DNA of 56,319 bases. Origin: Streptomyces diastatochromogenes. Lineage in GTDB: Bacteria > Actinomycetota > Actinomycetes > Streptomycetales > Streptomycetaceae. The notes beneath the pieces were generated by a model. It searched no databases. It saw nothing but the letters and a program-made list of their open reading frames with translations, and was not told the DNA's origin. Shown here in pieces: positions 1-8,366 of this stretch; the first letter of the stretch is position 1, and the number at the start of each line of letters is the position of its first letter. The position numbers were made by a program, and so were the translations under genes. The stretch covers positions 1 through 56,319 of the forward strand of contig LIQL01000294.1 in the NCBI GenBank assembly GCA_001418405.1, read 5' to 3'.

Positions 1-147
1 CCCCTCCCGTATGAGGGTGGGAAGAAAGGTGAGTGGGGGTACGCCCGGCAGGGCTCGTGCGGCGCATCGGGGGATGACTGACCAGCAGCGGACCACTCAG
101 GCTGGGGCCCACTCACCCATCTTTTCCCCCACCCCCAACGGGAGGGG
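1..147. repeat. Long imperfect inverted repeat (MITE-like or hairpin element)
   Basis: The first 37 bases of the window and bases 108-147 are imperfect reverse complements. The outer 9 bases (CGGGAGGGG on the right arm) and the inner 10 bases (CCCACTCACC) match exactly, with small indels between. About 70 bases lie between the arms and show no convincing gene. The left arm touches the window edge, so the element may be longer. It lies in the non-coding space downstream of the aldolase operon. It could be a miniature mobile element, a REP-like intergenic repeat or a large hairpin; nothing seen here separates these. Confidence 0.5.
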
Positions 148-217
148 ACGGGCCGGAGGGGGTGGTGTGCAGGACGTAAAGCGCAGCAGTCCTGCACACC
201 ACCCCCGCAGGCCCGTC
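147..217. terminator. Strong stem-loop downstream of the aldolase operon
   Basis: GACGGGCC (147-154) pairs with GGCCCGTC (210-217), and an 18-base arm at 158-175 pairs perfectly with 189-206. A 3-base internal mismatch on each side and a 13-base loop complete the structure. About 26 base pairs form in 71 bases. It starts about 100 bases beyond the stop of the minus-strand aldolase gene, where a factor-independent or structural terminator is expected, although no U-tract follows. It abuts the inverted repeat at 1-147, so the two may be one element. Confidence 0.6.
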
Positions 218-320
218 ACCGCACCCAACAGCCCCGCGCAGCGGACAACGCCCGCGCCGCAGGCGCAAACAGCAACCCCCACGGCGGGACAGCCAACAAC
301 GTGGGAAGCAAAAACGGTGG

Positions 321-1391
321 TCAGCGGCGGATCTCGTCCGCAATCGCTTTCAGGAAGCCGTCGATGTCGTCTTCGGTGGTGTCGAAGGCGCACATCCAGC
401 GGACGACGCCGGCGGGTTCGTCCCAGAAGTAGAAGCGGAAGCGCTTCTGGAGGCGTTCGCTGACGTCGTGCGGGAGGCGGGCGAAGACGGCGTTGGACTG
501 GACGGGGTAGAGGATCTCGATGCCGGGGATCTCGCGGACGCCGGTGGCCAGGCGCTGGGCCATGGCGTTGGCGTGGCGGGCGTTGCGGAGCCAGAGGTCC
601 TTGGCGAGGAGCGCCTCCAGTTGGACGGAGACGAAGCGCATCTTGGACGCCAGCTGCATGGAGAGCTTGCGCAGGTGTTTCATGGCGCGGACCGCGTCGG
701 GGTTGAGGACGACCACGGCCTCGCCGAAGACCGCGCCGTTCTTGGTGCCGCCGTACGAGAGGATGTCGACGCCCACGGCGTTGGTGAAGGCCCGCATGGG
801 GACGTCGAGGGTGGCGGCGGCGTTGGCTATCCGGGAGCCGTCGAGGTGGACGAGCATGTTGCGTTCGTGGGCGTGGTCGCAGATGGCGCGGACCTCGTCC
901 GGGGTGTAGACGGTGCCGAGTTCGGTGCTCTGGGTGATCGAGACGACCTGCGGCATGGCGCGGTGCTCGTCGTCCCAGCCCCACGCCTGGCGGTCGATCA
1001 GCTCGGGGGTGAGTTTGCCGTCGGGGGTGGTGACGGTGAGCAGTTTGAGGCCGCCGATCCGCTCCGGGGCGCCGCATTCGTCGACGTTGATGTGGGCGGT
1101 GTCGGCGGAGATCACCGCGCCCCAGCGGTCGGTGACGGCTTGCAGCGCGACGACGTTGGCGCCGGTGCCGTTGAACACCGGGAACGCCTGGGCCCGCTGC
1201 CCGAAGTGGCTGCGGAAGACGCGTTGGAGGTGCTCGGTGTAGTCGTCCTCGCCGTAGGCGACCTGGTGGCCGCCGTTGGCGAGGGCGAGCGCGGCGAGCA
1301 CTTCCGGGTGGGCGCCGGCGTAGTTGTCGCTGGCGAAGCCGCGGAGCTGCGGGTCGTGGTGCTGCCGGGCGTCGGTCTTCGCCCGGTTCAC
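321..1391 (-). CDS. Threonine aldolase / beta-eliminating lyase family PLP enzyme
   Basis: A fold-type I PLP enzyme of about 356 residues that resembles low-specificity threonine aldolases, which cleave beta-hydroxy amino acids to glycine and an aldehyde. The internal aldimine lysine is in the segment DILSYGGTKNG, and HLDGSRIANA is the usual family block before it. The chosen start is a GTG whose last bases overlap the stop of the upstream SDR (GTGA), which implies translational coupling. It is the last gene of a DUF6421-SDR-aldolase operon. The exact substrate cannot be read from sequence; an aryl or other beta-elimination role is also possible. Confidence 0.85.
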   Translation of the reverse strand: MNRAKTDARQHHDPQLRGFASDNYAGAHPEVLAALALANGGHQVAYGEDDYTEHLQRVFRSHFGQRAQAFPVFNGTGANVVALQAVTDRWGAVISADTAHINVDECGAPERIGGLKLLTVTTPDGKLTPELIDRQAWGWDDEHRAMPQVVSITQSTELGTVYTPDEVRAICDHAHERNMLVHLDGSRIANAAATLDVPMRAFTNAVGVDILSYGGTKNGAVFGEAVVVLNPDAVRAMKHLRKLSMQLASKMRFVSVQLEALLAKDLWLRNARHANAMAQRLATGVREIPGIEILYPVQSNAVFARLPHDVSERLQKRFRFYFWDEPAGVVRWMCAFDTTEDDIDGFLKAIADEIRR

Positions 1392-2149
1392 GGCTTGGGG
1401 GTCAGCCACAGACGCTGTCCATTCACTTCCTGGGCGGGCCGGTTCCAGACCCCGGCGATGGCTTCGGCCAGCTCCGTGACGTCGGTGAAGCCCGCGAACT
1501 TGGCGTTCGGTCGCTCGGCGCGCATCTGGTCGTTGACGAGCGCCTTGACGACCAGGATGGCAGCCGCGGCGCGCGGTCCGTCCTCGCCCCCGGCCTTGCG
1601 GAAGCCGTCCGCCATGGCGAGCGTCCACGCCTCGGCGGCCGCCTTCGACGCGGCGTAGGCGGCGTTGCCGGCGGTGGGCTTGCTGGCGCCGGCCGCGCTG
1701 ATCAGCAGGTAGCGGCCGTTGCCGCTGCGCTCGAGCGCGTCGTAGAAGGCGAGGGAGGTGTGCTGGACGGTGCGGACCAGGAGCCGGTGAAGGGTGTCCC
1801 AGTCCGCGAGGTCGGTCTCGGTGAACGTGGAGCAGCCGCGCCAGCCGCCGACGAGGTGGACGACGCCGTCGACGCGCCCGAACTCCTTCTCCGTGCGGGC
1901 GGCCCATTCGCGGGTCTGGTCGAGGTCGAGGAGGTCGACGGTCTCGCCGATGACGGTGGCGCCGCCGTGGGCGTACCGGGCCGCGTCGACGGCCTCCGCC
2001 AGGCGTTCGGGGTTGGAGTCCGAGCCGACCACCACCGCGCCGGCCTCGGCCAGCCGCAGCAGGGTGGCCCGGCCGGCCGGGCCGGCCGCTCCGGCCACCG
2101 CGATGACCGCACCGTCCAGCGGCCCCTGGCCGCCCGTCGAAGTAACCAT
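1388..2149 (-). CDS. SDR family oxidoreductase
   Basis: A classical short-chain dehydrogenase of about 253 residues. The N-terminal cofactor loop is GAAGPAG, and the active-site block ISAAGASK...YAASK carries the Ser and Tyr-x3-Lys residues. It probably oxidises or reduces a hydroxy/keto substrate with NAD(P). An AGGAGG-like ribosome site precedes the ATG at 2149. It sits 104 bases after the DUF6421 gene and overlaps the downstream aldolase by 4 bases, so the three are probably co-transcribed. Working with a threonine aldolase, it could handle beta-hydroxy or beta-keto amino acid metabolism, but that is only a contextual inference. Confidence 0.85.
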   Translation of the reverse strand: MVTSTGGQGPLDGAVIAVAGAAGPAGRATLLRLAEAGAVVVGSDSNPERLAEAVDAARYAHGGATVIGETVDLLDLDQTREWAARTEKEFGRVDGVVHLVGGWRGCSTFTETDLADWDTLHRLLVRTVQHTSLAFYDALERSGNGRYLLISAAGASKPTAGNAAYAASKAAAEAWTLAMADGFRKAGGEDGPRAAAAILVVKALVNDQMRAERPNAKFAGFTDVTELAEAIAGVWNRPAQEVNGQRLWLTPKP

Positions 2150-2253
2150 CTCCGTCGCCTCCTCGTCCTGCCCCTGGACGGCCGTTGCCCGGGTGTTCTG
2201 GTCGTTGCGCACGCTGCGCTGTCCGTTCTGGTCCTGTTCGGTCCGTACGTTCC

Positions 2254-3651
2254 TCACGCCGCCGCCGGGGTGTCGCTGTGGGCGGTGATGCCCTTGGTCG
2301 AGGCGATCACGGAACGGAGCTTCTTGGCGAGCGCCTCGTAGAACATGCTCAGCGGGAACTCGTCGGGAAGCACGTCGTCCACGAGCTTGCGCGGCGGCTG
2401 GTCGAGGTTGAGGGCGTCCGGGCCCTTGGCCCAGGCCGAGCCGGGGTGCGGGGCGAGGTAGGTCGAGACGAGGTCGTAGGCGGCGAACCAGTGGACCAGC
2501 TTCGGTCGGTCGATGCCGTCGCGGTAGAGCCGTTCGATCTCGCCGCACAGCTGCTGGGTGACCTTGGGCGCCCGCTCCCAGTCGATGTGCAGTGTGTTGT
2601 CCGTCCAGCGTACGACGTCGTGCTTGTGGAGGTACGCGAAGAGCAGCTGGCCGCCGAGGCCGTCATAATTGCGCACCCGGTCGCCGGTGACCGGGAAGCG
2701 GAACATCCGGTCGAAGATCACCGCGAACTGCACGTCGCGGGCCTGTGCGTACCCCTCGGCCTCCAGCTTCACGGCCTCCTTGAAGGCGGTGAGGTCGCAG
2801 CGCAGCTCTTCCAGGCCGTACATCCAGAACGGCTGACGCTGCTTGATCATGAACGGGTCGAACGGCAGGTCGCCGTGGCTGTGGGTGCGGTCGTGGATCA
2901 TGTCCCAGAGGACGAACGCCTGCTGGCAGCGCTGCTGGTCGTCGAGCATGGCCGCGACGTCCGCGGGGAGTTCGACGCCGAGGATGTCCACGGCGGCCTC
3001 GCTGACCCGGCGGAAGCGGGCGGCCTCGCGGTCGCAGAAGATGCCGCCCCAGCTGAACCGCTCGGGGGCCTGGCGGACCGCGATGGTCTCGGGGAAGAGG
3101 ACGGCCGAGTTGGTGTCGTAGCCGGCGGTGAAGTCCTCGAAGGTGATCCCGCAGAAGAGCGGGTTGTCGTAGCGGGTGCGCTCCAGGTCGGCGAGCCACT
3201 CGGGCCAGACCATGCGCAGGACGACGGCCTCGAAGTTGCGGTTCGGGTTGCCGTTCTGGGTGTACATGGGGAACACGACGAGGTGCTGGAGGCCGTCGGC
3301 GCGCTGTTGGGCGGGCTGGAAGGCGAGCAGCGAGTCGAGGAAGTCGGGGACGCCGAAGCCCTGGTCGGCCCAGCGCCGCAGGTCGGCGTCGAGGGCCTGG
3401 TGGTAGGCGGCGTTGTGCGGGAGCAGCGGGGCGAGTTCCCGGATGGCGGCTATGGCGCGGTCGACCTCGTGGCGGACGGCCGTGGTGGTGGGCGCACCGT
3501 CCGCGGCGAGGTCGATCGAACCGTCCTTGGACTGCCACGGGCGGATGGCCTCGATGGCGTCCTTCAGCACGGGCCAGGCGGGGTGCGCGACCACGGACTC
3601 GTGGGACGGGGTGCCACCCCGGACACCCACAGGCGAAAGAATTTCCGTCAT
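2254..3651 (-). CDS. DUF6421 family protein
   Basis: A 465-residue cytoplasmic protein that I recognise as the actinobacterial DUF6421 family, of unknown function. No signal peptide or membrane segment is seen. A conserved-looking block WDMIHDRTHSHGDLPFDPF contains several histidines and acidic residues that could bind a metal; this is inference. GGAGGG is well placed before the ATG at 3651. It heads the operon that continues with an SDR and a threonine-aldolase-like enzyme. I recall the same neighbours in other Streptomyces genomes, which would point to a shared metabolic role, but I could not check this. Confidence 0.8.
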   Translation of the reverse strand: MTEILSPVGVRGGTPSHESVVAHPAWPVLKDAIEAIRPWQSKDGSIDLAADGAPTTTAVRHEVDRAIAAIRELAPLLPHNAAYHQALDADLRRWADQGFGVPDFLDSLLAFQPAQQRADGLQHLVVFPMYTQNGNPNRNFEAVVLRMVWPEWLADLERTRYDNPLFCGITFEDFTAGYDTNSAVLFPETIAVRQAPERFSWGGIFCDREAARFRRVSEAAVDILGVELPADVAAMLDDQQRCQQAFVLWDMIHDRTHSHGDLPFDPFMIKQRQPFWMYGLEELRCDLTAFKEAVKLEAEGYAQARDVQFAVIFDRMFRFPVTGDRVRNYDGLGGQLLFAYLHKHDVVRWTDNTLHIDWERAPKVTQQLCGEIERLYRDGIDRPKLVHWFAAYDLVSTYLAPHPGSAWAKGPDALNLDQPPRKLVDDVLPDEFPLSMFYEALAKKLRSVIASTKGITAHSDTPAAA

Positions 3652-3686
3652 GACTGCCCTCCGGCGGTAGATCGTCCTGTGAGACC

Positions 3687-3716
3687 ACCGTAACCAGCCA
3701 AGGATCGCCCGTTCAA
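3687..3716 (-). promoter_or_regulatory. Possible sigma-70-type promoter of the DUF6421 operon
   Basis: On the minus strand TTGAAC (3716-3711) is followed after 18 bases by TACGGT (3692-3687), about 36 bases upstream of the start codon at 3651. This is close to the consensus for the principal Streptomyces sigma factor, but short matches of this kind arise by chance. Confidence 0.35.
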
Positions 3717-3858
3717 GTGGGGCTGCTGAAAATTATTCTGCTGACACCCCATGGTCACGACTGTTTTTCCTGTGAGGTACGGATTCGATCTCACTTCCTG
3801 GCGCGGGTGGCGCCTGATTCCGCGTTTTCTCCGGCCGATGGCGGGGTAGGCGAGGGAA

Positions 3859-5019
3859 TCACGACCCGTCCGGGCGGGTGACGGACGCGGGGGCGGCACG
3901 CCCCTCGGCGAAGTACGGGATGACCTTTTCACCCCATTGGCGGATGGTCTCCAGACAGGCTTCCTGCGGCACCGTGCCCATCTGGATCAGACACATCACC
4001 TCGTCGGCGCCGGCCGCCCGGAGCCGCTCCACGTAGGCGATGGCGTCCTCGGCCGTCCCGTAGGCGTGGTCGGCCCGGAAGGTCGCGGTGGCGTTCGGGC
4101 GGACCGGGATGCGCTGCTCGTGGAGGTGGGCGACGACCGTCTCGGCGGCCCGCCGCAGCTCGACGGCCTCGTCCGTGCCCTCCACCACCGCCTCGTCGGG
4201 GACCCCGGCGCCGCCGTACCAGTGCGCGATGGCCTGGGCGAAGAAGCGCTGACCGCGCAGGCCGACGGCGCGGGCCCGGTCTCGGTCGGCGAGCACGATG
4301 GTGGGGCAGAGCACCGCGAAGTGGTCGTTGATCTGCGTGGAGACCAGCCGGTCGCCGGTGCGGGCGGCCCGTGCGGCGTCGTACGCGGTGCGCAGTTCGG
4401 CGACCGCCTCCGGGCCGGCGAAGCCCATGACGAGGGCGCCCACGCCCAGTTCGGCGGCCTGCCGCAGGGTCTCGGTGCGGCTGCAGGCCAGGAAGAGCGG
4501 CGGGTGCGGCGTCTGGTGCGGTCGGGGCAGGATCGGGTGCGGCGGGATGTCGATCAACTCGCCGTGGTAGGCGAGTTGTTCGCCCTGCCAGGCGCGGCCG
4601 ATGATGCGCAGCGCCTCCTCCACCTCCCGGGTCGTGCGGTCGCGGTCGACGCCGCACAGCGAGGTCTCCTGCGCGGTGCCGCCACGACCGGCGCCGAGAT
4701 CGAGGCGGCCGCCGGAGAGCAGGTCGAGGGTGGCGGCGCGCTCGGCGACCCGGGCCGGGTGGTTGAAGGCGAACGGCATGCAGACCACGCCGTGGCCGAC
4801 GCGGATGGTCCGGGTGCGGGCGGCGACCCAGGTCAGGAAGACCTCCGGGGCGCTCATGTGCGCGTACCACGTCAGGGAGTGGTGCTCGACCGCCCAGATC
4901 CGGTCGAATCCCATCTGCTCGGCGAGGACGGCCTGTTCGACGCAGTCGTGGAACAACTGGTGCTCGCGGGCAACGGTCGGATCGGCGAGCTGGGCCTCGA
5001 AGATGATCGAGAACTTCAC
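3859..5019 (-). CDS. LLM class flavin-dependent oxidoreductase
   Basis: A luciferase-like monooxygenase family protein of 386 residues. It opens with the typical first strand MKFSIIFEAQ and contains WAVEHH, GHGVVCMPFAFNHPARVAERAATLD and GRLDLGAGRGG, the usual FMN-binding framework. Such enzymes use FMNH2 or F420H2 from a partner; the substrate is unknown. The GTG at 5019 was chosen because GGGAGG lies 5 bases upstream. It is divergent from a PadR regulator whose start overlaps a perfect palindrome, so the regulator probably controls this gene. Nothing else in the operon is apparent. Confidence 0.85.
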   Translation of the reverse strand: MKFSIIFEAQLADPTVAREHQLFHDCVEQAVLAEQMGFDRIWAVEHHSLTWYAHMSAPEVFLTWVAARTRTIRVGHGVVCMPFAFNHPARVAERAATLDLLSGGRLDLGAGRGGTAQETSLCGVDRDRTTREVEEALRIIGRAWQGEQLAYHGELIDIPPHPILPRPHQTPHPPLFLACSRTETLRQAAELGVGALVMGFAGPEAVAELRTAYDAARAARTGDRLVSTQINDHFAVLCPTIVLADRDRARAVGLRGQRFFAQAIAHWYGGAGVPDEAVVEGTDEAVELRRAAETVVAHLHEQRIPVRPNATATFRADHAYGTAEDAIAYVERLRAAGADEVMCLIQMGTVPQEACLETIRQWGEKVIPYFAEGRAAPASVTRPDGS

Positions 5020-5062
5020 GGTGCCTCCCGGCTTGTCCTGCGGCCAACTCACTATTTCAATC

Positions 5063-5074
5063 AGTCATATGACT
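5063..5074. promoter_or_regulatory. Perfect palindrome AGTCATATGACT, likely PadR operator
   Basis: A 12-base perfect palindrome covers the start codon of the PadR gene and lies 44 bases upstream of the divergent flavin oxidoreductase start. The outer flanks ATc and aAT extend the symmetry with one mismatch. A dimeric regulator bound here would repress its own gene and could control its neighbour. Confidence 0.5.
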
Positions 5075-5566
5075 AATCGTCAGAAGTGGGAAGGGACGGG
5101 GCCGCCGGACCTGCCGGCGACCGCGTGGGCGGTGCTCGGACTGCTCTCGTTCCGCGGTGCACGCACCGGCTACGAGCTGAGGAAGTGGGCCGACGCCTCG
5201 TTGCGGTTCTTCTACTGGTCGCCCGCGATCAGCCAGATCTACACGGAGCTGCGCCGGTTGGAGCGGTGGGGGTTGGCGACGTCGCGGACGTCCGCGCCCC
5301 AGGAGCCCCGGGCCGCCCGGCGGTACACGCTCACCGACGCGGGCCGCGCCGCGCTCGCCGCTTGGGCGGACGGCGTCGACGACCCGGGGCCGCCGGTCCT
5401 CAAGCACCCGCTGGTGCTGCGGCTCTGGCTCGGCCACCTCGCCACGCCGGAGACCCTGCGCGCCCTGGTGGAACGCCACCTCGCCCGGACCCGGGACGAA
5501 CTGGCCGAGGAGATGTTGGCGGATCTGGCGCGGTTGGCGGCGGCCGGACCGGCCACCGGTGCGTAG
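5069..5566 (+). CDS. PadR family transcriptional regulator
   Basis: A 165-residue protein with the N-terminal PadR winged helix: AVLGLLSFRGARTGYELRKW is helix 1-2, and ISQIYTELRRLERWGL is the recognition region. A longer helical C-terminal dimerisation part with ERHLARTRDELAEEML follows, as in PadR subfamily 2. It is divergent from an LLM flavin oxidoreductase, its presumed target. Its ATG lies inside a 12-base palindrome, which supports autoregulation. The inducer is unknown. Confidence 0.85.
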   Translation: MTNRQKWEGTGPPDLPATAWAVLGLLSFRGARTGYELRKWADASLRFFYWSPAISQIYTELRRLERWGLATSRTSAPQEPRAARRYTLTDAGRAALAAWADGVDDPGPPVLKHPLVLRLWLGHLATPETLRALVERHLARTRDELAEEMLADLARLAAAGPATGA

Positions 5567-5729
5567 CCGGCGGAACACGCGGGCACTCGTACGGGCTAGA
5601 GGGCACTTGTCCCTACGGCGCTGCCGCTGTCGGGCGGATTAGGCTGTGGGCCATTTCGGGCAGCAGTGCGCCGGCGGCCGACACGTGCGCGGAGCCGACA
5701 GCAACCGAGCCGACAGAAGCGAGGCAGCC

Positions 5730-6413
5730 TTGTCCTTTCTCACCATCGGGCACCGCGGAATGATGGGTGTGGAGCCGGAGAACACCCTGCGCTCCTTCGA
5801 ACGGGCCGAACGCGAGGGCGTCGACGTCATCGAACTCGACCTGCACCTGAGCAAGGACGGCGCGCTGGTGGTGATGCACGACCCGGACGTCGACCGGACC
5901 ACCGACGGCACCGGCCCGATCGCCGAACGCACCCTCGCCGAACTGCGGGAGCTCGACGCCGGGCAGGGCGAGCGGATCCCGGTGTTCGAGGACGTGGTGG
6001 ACGCGGTGCAGCTGCCGCTCCAGGCGGAGATCAAGGACGTCGCGGCGGCCCGGGCGCTGGCCGAGGTGGTGCGCGCCCGGGACCTGACCGGCCGGGTGGA
6101 GGTCATCTCGTTCCACGACGAGGCGCTCGCGGCGGTCCGTGCGCTGCTGCCTGGGGTGCGGACCGGGTTGGTGGGCGAGCGGTACGGCGCCGACGTCGTC
6201 GACCGGGCCACGGCGGTGGGTGCGGGACTGGTGTCGCTCTACCTCCCGCGGCTCACCCTGGAGCTCGTCGAGCGGGCGCACGCCGCCCGGTTGAGGGTGC
6301 TGGGCTGGACGGTGAACACCCACGACGAACTGCGGCTGGCGCGCGGACTGAGGCTGGACGGCGTGGTCACCGACCAGCCGGAGATCCGACGGGCGGTGCG
6401 CTTCACCGCGTAG
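5730..6413 (+). CDS. Glycerophosphodiester phosphodiesterase family protein
   Basis: A compact GDPD TIM-barrel enzyme of about 227 residues that hydrolyses glycerophosphodiesters to glycerol-3-phosphate and an alcohol. Recognisable blocks are TIGHRG and EPENTLRSF (catalytic His, Arg and Glu), then ELDLHLSKDGALVVMHDP (metal-binding Glu and Asp and the second catalytic His), LQAEIK, and the terminal GVVTDQPE. No signal peptide is seen, so it probably acts in the cytoplasm. The start is a TTG with GAGG 6 bases upstream, because no ATG or GTG gives a sensible N-terminus. Confidence 0.85.
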   Translation: MSFLTIGHRGMMGVEPENTLRSFERAEREGVDVIELDLHLSKDGALVVMHDPDVDRTTDGTGPIAERTLAELRELDAGQGERIPVFEDVVDAVQLPLQAEIKDVAAARALAEVVRARDLTGRVEVISFHDEALAAVRALLPGVRTGLVGERYGADVVDRATAVGAGLVSLYLPRLTLELVERAHAARLRVLGWTVNTHDELRLARGLRLDGVVTDQPEIRRAVRFTA

Positions 6414-6564
6414 CCGGCGGGCGGCGGGCGGGCCGACCGGGCCCGCACACGGGGGCCGCCCGACGGGAAACGCGCAGTTCACAGCGGCGCAACGGGTTTC
6501 CAGCATGTGGACGTTCGGCCCGCTGATCTCGACAGGGCGGCCGGAGCACTGTCACCCTCCCCGC

Positions 6565-7446
6565 ATGTACCTGTCCCCACGCCCCGTGCGTCTCGCCGTC
6601 TGCGCCACCACCGTGTTGCTCGTCGCCGCGGTCGGCTGTGCCCCGCAGGACGCCTCCCCCGGCGGCTCGCAGGCCGCCGGACAGGGCAAGCAGAGCTGTG
6701 CACCCGGCAAGTTGGCCACCGTGACGCCCGGGAAGCTCACCGTCGGCACCGACAAGCCCGCCTACGCACCCTGGTTCGTCGACGACGACCCGGCCAACGG
6801 CAAGGGCTACGAATCGGCGGTGACCTACGCCGTGGCCGAGGAACTGGGCTACCGCAAGGACGCGGTGCACTGGCAGACCGTGCCGTTCAACAGCGCCTTC
6901 GCGCCCGGTGCGAAGAACTTCGACTTCGACGTGAACCAGGTGTCGATCAGCGACTCCCGCAAGCAGGCGGCGGCCTTCTCCGCCGGGTACTACGACGTGC
7001 GGCAGGCGGTGGTGGCGCTCAAGGGCTCCAAGGCGGCCCGCGCCAAGAGCATCGCCGACCTCGCGGACGTCAAGCTCGGCGCGCAGGTCGGCAGCACCAG
7101 CCTCGACGTGGTCAACGACACCATCCGTCCCCACCAGACCGCCGCGGTCTTCCAGAAGAACGACCTGGCCAAATCCGCCCTGAAGAACGGCCAGGTGGAC
7201 GCGATCGTGGTCGACCTGCCGACCGCCTTCTACATCACCTCCGCCGAGCTCAAGGACGCCGTGGTGGTCGGGCAGTTCAGCCAACAGGGGCCGGCCGAGG
7301 AGCAGTTCGGGCTGGTGCTGGACAAGGAGAGCAAGCTCACCGGCTGCGTCACGGCGGCGGTGGACGCGCTGCGCCGCAAGGGCACCCTGGCCGCGTTGGA
7401 GAAGCGGTGGCTGGCCGACGCGGTCAACGTTCCGGTGCTGAAGTGA
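6565..7446 (+). CDS. ABC transporter substrate-binding lipoprotein (polar amino-acid type)
   Basis: A 293-residue extracellular solute-binding protein family 3 member. A short signal peptide ends in the lipobox VAAVGC, so it should be lipid-anchored outside the membrane. The binding domain begins GKLTVGTDKPAYAPWF and has the usual hinge block GAQVGSTSLDVVND. It is the first gene of an importer in which the permease start overlaps its stop and the ATPase start overlaps the permease stop. The ligand is probably an amino acid or another small polar compound; the sequence does not decide which. Confidence 0.9.
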   Translation: MYLSPRPVRLAVCATTVLLVAAVGCAPQDASPGGSQAAGQGKQSCAPGKLATVTPGKLTVGTDKPAYAPWFVDDDPANGKGYESAVTYAVAEELGYRKDAVHWQTVPFNSAFAPGAKNFDFDVNQVSISDSRKQAAAFSAGYYDVRQAVVALKGSKAARAKSIADLADVKLGAQVGSTSLDVVNDTIRPHQTAAVFQKNDLAKSALKNGQVDAIVVDLPTAFYITSAELKDAVVVGQFSQQGPAEEQFGLVLDKESKLTGCVTAAVDALRRKGTLAALEKRWLADAVNVPVLK

Positions 7447-8366
7447 CCTCCGGGACGGCGAGGATGAAGGGGACGGAGCAGGGGGCCGCGCCGGGCGCTG
7501 CGGCCGGGAGCGCCGACGACGGGTACGTGCCGTCCGCGCGGCGGCGCGAACGGGAGCGGTACAAGCGGGCCCGGGCCCGCCGGGCGACCGCCCTCGCCGC
7601 GACGAGCACGCTGGTCACCGGCGCGGTGCTGTACTTCGTGATCACGGCGGCGCCCGGCTGGCCGCGTACCAGGGAGACGTTCTTCAGCGCCGCCTACGCG
7701 CGCCTCGCGCTGCCGAAGGTGCTGGACGGGCTGCTGCTCAACCTGCGGTTGTTGGTGGTCTGCGGGGCCGCGGTGCTGGTGTTGGGTTTGTTGCTGGCGG
7801 TGGCGCGGACGCTGCGGGGGCCGGTGTTCTTCCCGGTGCGGGCGCTGGCCACCGCCTACACCGACTTCTTCCGCGGGATGCCGCTGATCATCTGTCTGTT
7901 GATGGTGGTCTTCGGGGTGCCGGCGCTGCGGCTCCAGGGCGTCACCACCGACCCGGTGGTCCTCGGGGGCGCGGCGCTGGTGCTGACGTACTCGGCGTAC
8001 GTCGCGGAGGTCTTCCGGGCCGGCATCGAGTCGGTGCACCCCTCGCAGCGGGCCGCGGCCCGTTCGCTGGGGCTCTCCAGCGGGCAGACGCTGCGTTTCG
8101 TGGTGCTGCCGCAGGCGGTGCGCCGGGTGGTGCCGCCCCTGCTCAACGACCTGGTGTCGCTCCAGAAGGACACCGGGCTGGTGTCGATCGCCGGCGCGGT
8201 GGACGCCGTCTACGCGGCGCAGATCATCGCCAGCAAGGACTTCAACTACACCCCGTACGTGGTGGCCGGGCTGGTCTTCGTGGCGCTGACGATCCCGATG
8301 ACCCGCCTCACGGACTGGGTCACGGCCCGGATGGACCGCCGGCGCGCCCAAGGAGGGACGGTATGA
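7443..8366 (+). CDS. Amino-acid ABC transporter permease
   Basis: A membrane protein of about 307 residues belonging to the His/Glu/Gln/Arg-type permeases. A basic cytoplasmic N-terminus leads to several transmembrane helices. The EAA loop that docks the ATPase is visible as YVAEVFRAGIESVHPSQRAAARSLG followed by LPQAVRRVVPPLLND. The GTG at 7443 overlaps the stop of the binding-protein gene (GTGA); an ATG at 7464 is an alternative start. It works with the neighbouring lipoprotein and ATPase as a single-permease importer. Confidence 0.9.
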   Translation: MTSGTARMKGTEQGAAPGAAAGSADDGYVPSARRRERERYKRARARRATALAATSTLVTGAVLYFVITAAPGWPRTRETFFSAAYARLALPKVLDGLLLNLRLLVVCGAAVLVLGLLLAVARTLRGPVFFPVRALATAYTDFFRGMPLIICLLMVVFGVPALRLQGVTTDPVVLGGAALVLTYSAYVAEVFRAGIESVHPSQRAAARSLGLSSGQTLRFVVLPQAVRRVVPPLLNDLVSLQKDTGLVSIAGAVDAVYAAQIIASKDFNYTPYVVAGLVFVALTIPMTRLTDWVTARMDRRRAQGGTV

